Assembly: GCA_009760885.1 (NCBI GenBank)
Contig: CM019713.1
Coordinates: 4,842,996-4,906,995 of the forward strand
Source of the DNA: Achatina immaculata
Taxonomy: Eukaryota; Mollusca; Gastropoda; Stylommatophora; Achatinidae
Length of the DNA stretch: 64,000 nucleotides
Reading direction: 5' to 3'
Position numbers and translations under genes: made by a program. The notes under the pieces were generated by a model, which was not told where the DNA came from, did no database searches, and saw only the letters and a list, made by a program, of their open reading frames with translations. Positions 55,488-64,000 of this stretch are shown here, piece by piece (the stretch's first letter is position 1; each line of letters starts with the position of its first letter).

Positions 55488-55600
55488 AAGTATTATCTTA
55501 GAGTAATGATCTGGTCAAGGCAGTTTCTCCCTTTTCGAAATCCTGCTTGTTCTTCTCTCATTGCAGTGTCTACTATATCTTTAATTATTTTCTATCATTC
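55488..55600 (-). mobile_element. LINE family A reverse transcriptase fragment
   Basis: The minus strand reads IIKDIVDTAMREEQAGFRKG and RNCLDQIITL, matching residues 320-345 of the ORF at 9753. Duplicated at 56584-56697. Confidence 0.85.
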
Positions 55601-55602
55601 AG

Positions 55603-56698
55603 TCAGTCAGTCATTTGCATGACCTTTGCGGAAATTTGCCTCCCAAACAGCTCTCCTGTAGGCCTCTCCGTTGTAAGCAAGATGCCCTGCTGCTGATGCA
55701 TCCATTTCCGGATTATCAACGATGTATTGCAGCCATCTTCGCCTTGGTCTTCCTCTCTCTCTCTCTCTTCCCTAATTGTATCCTTCCAAGACGGTCTTCT
55801 CCAAATTAACATGACGTTTAATACGTCCAAAATATTTTAGTTTTCTTTCTTTAATCCTCTTTACTAGCCAGCCTTCTTTAATATTCTTGTAATATGGATA
55901 AATTTGTTCTTTTTTGTTTCCATGATATTTGAAGAACTCTTCTGTAGCATTTACATTCAAAAGTATGTGTTTCTCAGCTGTTTTATTAAGTGTCCAGGTC
56001 TCACAGGCATATGTTGTGATGAGAAAAATGCATGCCTTTAAAAATCTTATTTTTGTAGTTCTGTCTGCTCTTCTCCACAGATTCTTTAGTTGTTTTACTT
56101 TCTGAAGAGCAATAGATGTCCTCCTTTTAATTTCCCTCATTGTATCTCCATTATTAGTTAGTAGTGATCCAAGATATTCAAAACTCTCCACTTTTTCCAG
56201 TTTTTCTTCATTGATACATATTTCACCTGCCTATTTGTTTTGTCAGTTTTCATCAATTTACATTGTTCTTTATCACTCGTAGCAAGAATAAACAGCGAGA
56301 GAAGAATGGATAGGCTTTCTTTTCTAACTACTTAAACATATGTCCATGAATCTTTAACAACAAAATTTTGCTATGTAATCTTTCGTGTGGCTTGTCCTTT
56401 CCAGAAGCTCCCTCTCACAGCCTCCCTGAATGCAATACGCTCGTGTGCAAGTTGACCAGCGTCCAGCAATGACATATTCCGACTTTCAACGATTTTCTGA
56501 GTCCACCCGCAGCGAAGTCGTCCCTTTTCTCTTATGACTTTCTCCACTCACCTCTCCGAGCTGTTGTGTCTCTTCAATATGCTATTCAAGTATTATTCTT
56601 AGAGTAATGATCTGGTCAAGGCAGTTTCTCCCTTTTCGAAATCCTGCTTGTTCTTCTCTCATTGCAGTGTCTACTATATCTTTAATTATTTTCATATC
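55603..56698 (+). repeat. 1.1-kb tandem duplication, copy 2
   Basis: Copy of 54503-55602 with few differences; the LINE C frame is longer here (56191-55772 on the minus strand) because some indels of copy 1 are absent. It is followed directly by another, less similar LINE C fragment. Confidence 0.95.
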
Positions 56699-56699
56699 A

Positions 56700-57007
56700 T
56701 TCATTCATTCATTCATTTGCATGTCCCTTGCGGAATTTTGCCTCCCTAACAGCACTCCTGTAGGCCTCTCAGTTGTGAGCAAGATGGCCTACTGCTGATG
56801 TATCAATTTGCAGATCATCAACGATGTCTTGCAGCCATCTTCGCTTTGGTCTTCCTCTCTTTCTTTTTCCCATTATGTACCCTTCCAAGACGGTCTTCTC
56901 TAGATTACCATGACGTTTAATGTGTTCAAAATATTTAAGTTTTCTCTCTTTAACCCTCTTTACTAGCCAGCCAGCCTTCAATATTAAGTTCTTGCAGTAT
57001 GGCTACA

Positions 57008-57010
<3 letters not shown>
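56700..57010 (-). mobile_element. LINE family C, third adjacent fragment
   Basis: The minus strand encodes LVKRVKERKLKYFEHIKR, then LEKTVLEGYIMGKRKRGRP and the 3' end with an (ATGA)n tail. It breaks off at a (TA)n repeat (57010-57042), the site that is repeat-bearing in other copies. Confidence 0.87.

Positions 57011-57042
<32 letters not shown>
57010..57042 (+). repeat. (TA)n microsatellite
   Basis: TA dinucleotides at the 5' limit of the LINE C fragment. Confidence 0.95.
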
Positions 57043-57045
<3 letters not shown>

Positions 57046-57170
57046 ACTGACTGCATCATATATAACTACTACGTCATAAATGACCCAGTTTTTTCCGTTT
57101 ATTTGCTAGTATTTATCTCGTATCTTATTTTCTTCTTCTTTTTTTCACTCCACCCCCTGTAGTCTCTGTC

Positions 57171-57270
57171 NNNNNNNNNNNNNNNNNNNNNNNNNNNNNN
57201 NNNNNNNNNNNNNNNNNNNNNNNNNNNNNNNNNNNNNNNNNNNNNNNNNNNNNNNNNNNNNNNNNNNNNN
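57171..57270. other. Assembly gap, 100 N
   Basis: Exactly 100 N, the conventional length for a scaffold gap of unknown size. The duplicated segment resumes with its first base. Confidence 0.98.
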
Positions 57271-58005
57271 CGCGAATGAGAATGTTTTTTCGTCGGACGA
57301 GAACTGATATGTGTGTAGGTTAGTAATTGTTGTGCACTCGTAAGATGGATGTATGCGAGCTGTGCAGTCGACTCCTCAGAAGAGTCACGATCCACTTAGG
57401 TAAATATTTTTATTAGTGAACGGTTATGAAATTTGGTAATGAATAATCAAAACTTAGTTAAAGTAAAAATGATGTAAGATTTTTATGTTTTTTAGTGGTA
57501 ATGTGGAGCGAAGCTTATATGTGCACTTAATTTTATATTACTGATTTGTATGCATAGGTTGCCGATTAGTTACGTTTGTTACAGTCTGAATGGAACCTAA
57601 ATATTTAAGAAATTGTAGTTATGATTTTGTTGATAACAGTATACAAACTGATAAATAACACATATATATATATATATTATAATATTATATTATATATAAT
57701 GATCCTTGTTTGATTTTACTGTGTAACAAATGATTTAACAACAATATAAGTTTAAGACTATTTGAGCAAGTACTAGTATTATTGATTGTGTTTGTTTGCT
57801 TTCATTGCTCTAGTGTGTGAATGTGTTAGTCTGTGTAATCTTCATTCCTCACGTACCTAATAAATATCAGATACCAACAACAAAAATACGATATAACATT
57901 AATATAAATTACAGACAATTACTAGTCTTTAAAATCATATAATTCCTACACACTGAAGATATAATGATAGGGATATGAGAATACCTACAGTTTTGCCCAG
58001 GTTGA

Positions 58006-58774
58006 TAATCTGTTTCCAGATCTTATCTCACATCCTTCTCGTGCAGTTAAACATCACATAGGGCTCGCATGGTATTTCGCCAAGTTTTCCTGTTTTCGGC
58101 GAACTTTTCAACCTTATCAAGGGATGTTATATCCACTAAACTGGCCTGCCTTAACAATGTCCTTTTTAGAGTTTCACGTGGTCGACCTCTTTTTCTTCGG
58201 CCTGTTGTGTCCCACTTCATAGCTTATTTTGGGATTCTCTGATTGTTTCCTCTCATCACATGACCGATATATGCTCATCTCCTTTTTCTTTTTACCATTG
58301 AGACAGGTTGTTGTTTGCTCATCTGCCTTATCTCTGCTTTGTTCTTGAATTCGTTTCACTTTATAATGCGTATTTTCCTTATGCATTTGTTTTCGAAAGA
58401 GTCTAATTTCTTGTCTATTTCTTTAGTTGTTTTCTAGCTTTTGCGTGCATAAATGAGGATGGAAATTACATTTGAATTGAATAATCTTAATATGGCTTTT
58501 TTGTGCTTATAACTTTTGAGTGTCGTATGCTCTCAAGATTCTTGAAGGTCAATGCTGCTTTTGCAACTCTAATTCTTTCCTTTCTTGTCTCAACATCCTG
58601 GTCTATGTAGCTGCGGAGGTATGCAAATTGGTGTACTTCTTCAACAGTTGTTTCATCCACATATATTTTTCTTTCTAGATTAATGAGAAGTTTCATCATT
58701 TTTGTTTTCTCATTGTTAATTTCAACTCTTGTTTTGCTAGCCAGTGAAGACAGGATATCTGTTTAATCTGTTTC
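58006..58774 (-). mobile_element. LINE family A copy, duplicate of 34221-34989
   Basis: Same element and same TSD (TAATCTGTTTC at 58006-58016 and 58764-58774), so it arose by segmental duplication and not by a second insertion. Confidence 0.88.
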
Positions 58775-59074
58775 TAGGTTCATTCATTCATTCATTCATT
58801 CATTCATTCATTTGCATGTCCCTTGCGGAACTTTGCCTCCCTAGCAGTACTCCTGTAGGCCTCTCGGTTGTGAGCAAGATGGCCTGCTGCAGATAGATCC
58901 ATTTGCAGATCATCAACGATGTCTTGCAGCCATCTTCGCCTTGGTCTTCCTCTTTCTTTTTTCCCATTATGTACCATTCCAAGACGGTCTTTTCTAGATT
59001 ATAATGACATTTAATGTGTCCAAAATATTTAAGGTTTCTTTGTTTAATCCTCTTTACTAGCCAGCCTTCTTCAA
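58775..59074 (-). mobile_element. LINE family C 3' part, cut by satellite
   Basis: Same copy as 34990-35690 but stops after CAGCCTTCTTCAA, where satellite units begin. Confidence 0.87.
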
Positions 59075-62000
59075 GTACAAGCCCTCCCCCCTAAGTCAGC
59101 AAGCTGTACAAGGCCCCCCCCCCCAAGAAAAAAACTGTACAGACGCCTCTGTACAAGCCCTCCCCCCTAAGTCAGCAAGCTGTACAAGCCCCCCCCCCCC
59201 CCCAAGAAAGAAAACTGTACAGACGCCTTTGTACAAGCCCCCCCCCCCAAAGTCAGCAAGTTGTAGAATCGTCCAAATCAGCAAGTTGTAGAAACGTCTA
59301 AATCAGCAAGTTATAGAAATATCCAAGTCAGCAAGATGTACAAGCTCCCCCTCACCCCTCCCCCAAGTCAGCAAGTTGTAGAAATGTCCAAGTCAGCAAG
59401 CTGTACAAGCTTTCCCCCCCCCCCCCAAAGTCAGAAGGCTGTACAGACGTCTCACTCAACAAGCTGGACAAGCCCTACCCCTAAGTCACAAGCTGTACAA
59501 GGCCCCCCCCCCCAGCAAGAACGAAACTGTGCAGACGCCTCTGTACAACCCCCCCCCCTCCCTCCGCCAAGTCAACAAGCTGGACAAGGCCACTCCAAGA
59601 AAGAAAACTGTACAGACGCCTCTGTACAAGCCCCCCCCCCCAATCAACAAGCTGTACAAGGCCCCCCCCCCCCCAGAAGGAAAACTGTACAGAGGCCTCT
59701 GTAAAAGCCCCCCCCCCCAAAACAGGAAGCTGTACAAGTCCCCCTCCCCGCAAGTCAGCACGTTGTAGAAACGTCCAAATCAGCAAGTTGTAGAAACGTC
59801 TAAATCAGCAAGTTATAGAAATGTCCAAGTCAGCAAGATGTACAAGCTCCCCCTCCCCCCCCCAAGTCAGCAAGTTGTAGAAACGTCCAATCAGCAAGTT
59901 GTAGAAACGTCTAAATCAGCACCTATAGAATGTCCAAGTCAGCAAGATGTATAAGCTCCCCCTCCGAAGTCAGCAAGTTGTAGAACGTCCAAATCAGCAA
60001 GTTTATGAAATGTCCAAGTCAGCAAGCTGTCAAGCTTCCCCCCCCCCCAAGTCAGAAAGCTGTACAGACATCTCAGTCAACAAGCTGTACAAGCCCTCCC
60101 CCAAGTCAGCAAGCTGTACAAGGCCCCCCCCCAAGAAAGAAAACTGTACAGACGCCTCCGTGCAAGCCCCCCCCCCCCAAACAGCAAGCTGTACAAGCCC
60201 CCCCCCCCCCATGTCAGCAAGTTGTAGAAACGTCCAAATCAGCAAGTTGTAGAAACGTCTAAATCAGCAAGTTATAGATATGTCCAAGTCAGCAAGCTGT
60301 ACAAGCTCCCCCCCCCCCAAAGTCAGAAAGCTGTACAGACGTCTCACTCAACAACCTGTACAAGCCCTCCCCCCTATGTCAGCAAGCTGTACAAGGCCCC
60401 ACCCCAGAAAGAAAACTGTACAGACGCCTCTGTACAAGCCCCCCCCCCAAGTCAACAAGCTGTACAAGCCCTCCCCCCTAAGTCATCAAGCTATACAAGG
60501 CCCCCCCCCAAGAAATAAAACTGTACAGACGTCTCTGTACAACCCCCCAGTCAACAAGCTGTACAAGCCCTCCCTCTAAGTCAGCACGCTGTACAAGCCC
60601 TCCCCCAAGTCAGCAAGCTGTACAAGGCCCCCCGCCCAAGAAAGAAAACTGTACACGCCTCTGTACAAGCCCCCCCCCCAAAAAAAAAAACAACAAGCTG
60701 TACAAGCCCCCCTCCCCCATGTCAGCAAGTTGTAGAAACGTCCAATCAGCAAGTTGTAGAAACGTCTAAATCAGCAAGTTATAGAAAGTCCAAGTCAGCA
60801 AGCTGTACAAGCTTCCCCCCCCCCAAGTCAGAAAGCTGTACAGACGTCTCACTCACAGCTGTACAAGTCCTCCCCCCTAAGTCAGCAAGCTGTACAAGGC
60901 CCCCCCCCCAAGAAAGAAAACTGTACAGACGCCTCTGTGCAAGCCCCCCCCCCCCCCAAGTCAACAAGCTGTACAAGCCCTCCCCCCTAAGTCGCAAGCT
61001 GTGCAAGGCCCCCCCCCCCAAGAAAGAAAACTGTGCAGACGCCTCTGTACAACCCCCCCCCCCCTCCCTCCGCCAAGTCAACAAGCTGGACAAGGCCACT
61101 CCAAGAAAGAAAACTGTACAGACGCCTCTGTACAAGCCCCCTCCCCCAAGTCAACAAGCTGTACAAGGCCCCCCCCCCCCCCAAGAAGGAAAACTGTACA
61201 GAGGCCTCTGTAAAAGCCCCCCCCCCCAAAACAGGAAGCTGTACAAGTCCCCCTCCCCGCAAGTCAGCACGTTGTAGAAACGTCCAAATCAGCAAGTTGT
61301 AGAAACGTCTAAATCAGCAAGTTATAGAAATGTCCAAGTCAGCAAGATGTACAAGCTCCCCCTCCCCCCCCCCAAGTCAGCAAGTTGTAGAAACGTCCAA
61401 ATCAGCAAGTTGTAACGTCTAAATCAGCAACCTATAGAAATGTCCAAGTCAGCAAGATGTATAAGCTCCCCCTCCGAAGTCAGCAAGTTGTAGAAACGTC
61501 CAAATCAGCAAGTTATAGAAATGTCCAAGTCAGCAAGCTGTACAAGCTTCCCCCCCCCCCCCAAGTCAGAAAGCTGTACAGACATCTCAGTCAACAAGCT
61601 GTACAAGCCCTCCCCCCTAAGTCAGCAAGCTGTACAAGGCCCCCCCCAAGAAAGAAAACTGTACAGACGCCTCCGTGCAAGCCCCCCCCCCCAAACAGCA
61701 AGCTGTACAAGCCCCCCTCCCCCCATGTCAGCAAGTTGTAGAAACGTCCAAATCAGCAAGTTGTAGAAACGTCTAAATCAGCAAGTTATAGATATGTCCA
61801 AGTCAGCAAGCTGTACAAGCTCCCCCCCCCCAAGTCAGAAAGCTGTACAGACGTCTCACTCAACAACCTGTACAAGCCCTCCCCCCTATGTCAGCAAGCT
61901 GTACAAGGCCCCACCCCAAGAAAGAAAACTGTACAGACGCCTCTGTACAAGCCCCCCCCCAAGTCAACAAGCTGTACAAGCCCTCCCCCCTAAGTCATCA

Positions 62001-62990
62001 AGCTATACAAGGCCCCCCCCCCAAGAAATAAAACTGTACAGACGTCTCTGTACAAGCCCCCCAGTCAACAAGCTGTACAAGCCCTCCCTCTAAGTCAGCA
62101 CGCTGTACAAGCCCTCCCCCAAGTCAGCAAGCTGTACAAGGCCCCCCGCCCAAGAAAGAAAACTGTACAGACGCCTCTGTACAAGCCCCCCCCCCAAAAA
62201 AAAAACAAGCTGTACAAGCCCCCCTCCCCCATGTCAGCAAGTTGTAGAAACGTCCAAATCAGCAAGTTGTAGAAACGTCTAAATCAGCAAGTTATAGAAA
62301 TGTCCAAGTCAGCAAGCTGTACAAGCTTCCCCCCCCCCCCCCCCAAGTCAGAAAGCTGTACAGACGTCTCACTCAACAAGCTGTACAAGTCCTCCCCCCT
62401 AAGTCAGCAAGCTGTACAAGGCCCCCCCCCCAAGAAAGAAAACTGTACAGACGCCTCTGTGCAAGCCCCCCCCCCCCAAGTCAACAAGCTGTACAAGCCC
62501 TCCCCCCTAAGTCAGCAAGCTGTGCAAGGCCCCCCCCCCCCAAGAAAGAAAACTGTACAGACGCCTCTGTACAAGCCCTCCCCCCTAAGTCAGCAAGCTG
62601 TACAAGCCCCCCCCCCAGAAAGAAAACTGTACAGACGCCTCTTTACAAGCCCTCCCCCCTAAGTAAGCAAGCTGTACAAGGCCTCCCCCCAAGGAAGAAA
62701 ACTGTACAGACGCCTCTGTACAAGCCCCCCCCCCCCCCAAGTCAGCAAGCTGTACAAACGTCCAAATCAGCAAGTTGTAGAAACGTCCAAGTCAGCAAGC
62801 TGTACAAACGTCCATGTCAGCAACCTGTAGAAACGTCCAAGTCAGCAAGTTGTAGAAACGTCCAAGTCAGCAAGCTGTACAAACGTCCAAGTCAGCAAGT
62901 TGTAGAAACGTCCAAGTCAGCAAGCTGTACAAACGTCCATGTCAGCAACCTGTAGAAACGTCCAAGTCAGCAAGTTGTAGAAACGCCCAA
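59075..62990 (+). repeat. C-tract/TGTACAAG satellite, array 2, with higher-order repeat
   Basis: Same units as array 1. Blocks recur about 1.51 kb apart: GAAACTGTGCAGACG at 59523 and 61028; GATGTATAAGCTCCCC near 59946 and 61457; CACTCAACAACCTGTAC near 60345 and 61857; CATCAAGCTATACAAGG near 60484 and 61996. This indicates a higher-order repeat of about 1.51 kb, slightly over two copies. The right end consists of short units without C tracts, as in array 1. Confidence 0.95.
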
Positions 62991-64000
62991 GTCACCAAGT
63001 TGTAAAAAATCAGTAACTGGTTTCTGGAACTGATGAAGTAAAGTCGGGCAGGCGTTATGCTCTGACCGGTCACACTCAAACATGTCGATATATCAAGAGA
63101 AATATGGGACCTAACACCATATCCCTTAGATACCTCATTGATATAATGGGACCATACTTACCTTTAATTTTAAGTAACTGATACTCACCAAAAAAAAAAA
63201 AAAAATTAAGCAACAAATGTTCGAAGGTTTTCATTTTTCAGCTTAATTTTTACAAACTGTTTTCTCATACAGATACTAACAAGATAAGCAACATAGACCG
63301 TCTTGAGATGATCAGACGCCGTCTGAGTGATCTAGAAGTTGCAATTGCCTATGCCATTGGAATATTACAGGTTGGAACTTCACAGAACCGTGTTGATAGA
63401 TAGCTTGTGCTCAACAGAAATGTAATGCACAGAGCCTTCAGATGTTTTCAGGAAATTAACAACTGCCCTGTTTTGCTAAGGAATGGCCGACCACCTGCCA
63501 CACGCAGAAAGACTGTTTTTTTTAAATGCATTTCGTAGAAATAGAAAGTTAGAAAACGGCCTTCATGCAGCGACTTGGCTACAAGTTTCGACATTATTAA
63601 GTTGACTTTCATTCTAGAATACCCACGATCAGACCACTCTAATCACCGTCAGAGTCGCAGCGTCTGAACTGGGCAAGACAGCACAGCAGATGGAATGCAA
63701 ATCAATGGCGCCATGTTGACTTAATGACCATAGAAGTAGGATTTGAGGGGGGGGGGGGGGTTGACTTTAACGATGGTCGTCGACACGTCTGGAGACAATC
63801 TGGATAGAGGTTTGCTGGCTATGCTATTGTAGAAAATGGCACATTGTAACAGTTTCTGGGCAAAGATAGATAATTCATCAGATAATTGTGAAAGAATTGA
63901 TTTAAAAGGCTTATGGCCCATAGTTGCCAGTAATAATGTTGTCAGATTATCTGCTCCTTTCTATGAGCCTCTCATTTTGCACGTTTTCTTTGTGAATCAC
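62991..64000 (+). repeat. 1.0-kb duplicated segment, copy 2 (to window end)
   Basis: Counterpart of 51347-52354, with the SINE fragment (63050-63175) and the Tc1-like N-terminal half (about 63284-63830), which here carries an extra early stop (GATAGATAG). Confidence 0.93.
63284..63830 (+). pseudogene. Tc1-like transposase N-terminal half, duplicate
   Basis: Same content as 51640-52180 with an added stop in the DNA-binding domain, AACAAC inserted after the GGAAATT codons, and a longer T run. The G run is of similar length. Confidence 0.8.

Larger units (their letters stand above)
54503..55602 (+). repeat. 1.1-kb tandem duplication, copy 1
   Basis: Repeated nearly unchanged at 55603-56698 (offset 1100). 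It contains a minus-strand LINE C fragment, a LINE 3' remnant of unknown family and a LINE A reverse transcriptase fragment. Confidence 0.95.
57271..59074 (+). repeat. 1.8-kb duplicated segment, copy 2
   Basis: Near-identical to 33497-35283. The left limit is the gap, so its true extent is unknown; the right limit is the satellite at 59075. Confidence 0.93.

Noticed and set aside
49987..62773. Proline-rich frames with KLYKPPP repeats
   Set aside because: Satellite by-products; frames change at each C tract and both strands show such frames.

Overview
This window is animal nuclear DNA, most likely from a mollusc, perhaps a gastropod. It is AT-rich, repeat-dominated and intron-like. It carries decayed LINEs of several families, tRNA-derived SINEs with A and B boxes, Tc1/mariner fragments, and many micro- and minisatellites. 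The only host coding sequence I can support is split exons with splice signals. There are no operons, rRNAs, true tRNAs or CRISPR arrays. The species call is an inference from repeat style, a C1q exon and a Ly6 exon pair. The 100-base N run at 57171-57270 marks a scaffold gap.

Host genes are hidden among repeats. On the minus strand, 7783-7637 and 4380-4004 are two phase-compatible exons of a ten-cysteine Ly6/uPAR-type surface protein. Its 5' splice site is the first unit of a 21-bp minisatellite, and its C-terminal hydrophobic tail is written in a trinucleotide microsatellite as poly-leucine. On the minus strand, 39459-39310 is one exon of a C1q-domain protein with a good donor site; its partner exons are not visible. 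Weaker exon candidates lie at 36177-36331 (+), 30333-30454 (+) and 40481-40407 (-).

Region by region: 1-3640 is an imperfect 1.9-kb direct duplication holding LINE 3' ends. 3780-7790 is the Ly6 locus with simple repeats and an intronic LINE. 8100-13700 is microsatellite, SINEs and three LINE family A copies with clear target-site duplications (TSDs), including the longest ORF (reverse transcriptase, 9741-11849). 14390-29700 mixes LINE families B, C, D and G with a TIR-flanked mariner remnant, a SINE and several tandem arrays. 29700-41000 is mostly unassigned single-copy DNA, with the C1q exon and a 40-bp satellite. 41700-45770 is a decayed RTE-type LINE (family B) carrying two nested insertions, one a 1.08-kb retroposon with two internal tandem arrays. 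47000-49700 holds further LINE copies. 50070-51346 and 59075-62990 are a C-tract/TGTACAAG satellite. 51347-54390 holds a Tc1-like transposase split by a 41-bp satellite. 54500-59074 is duplicated LINE mosaic.

Family letters are mine: A, C and D are APE/RT-type LINEs with distinct C-terminal regions and tails (ATAAG, ATGA, and TAA or none); B is RTE-like with a GAA tail; G and H are represented only by 3' ends; E is an unnamed dispersed repeat of about 330 bp. Two large duplications (33497-35283 with 57271-59074, and 51347-52354 with 62991-64000) flank or follow the gap and may be real segmental duplications or assembly effects.
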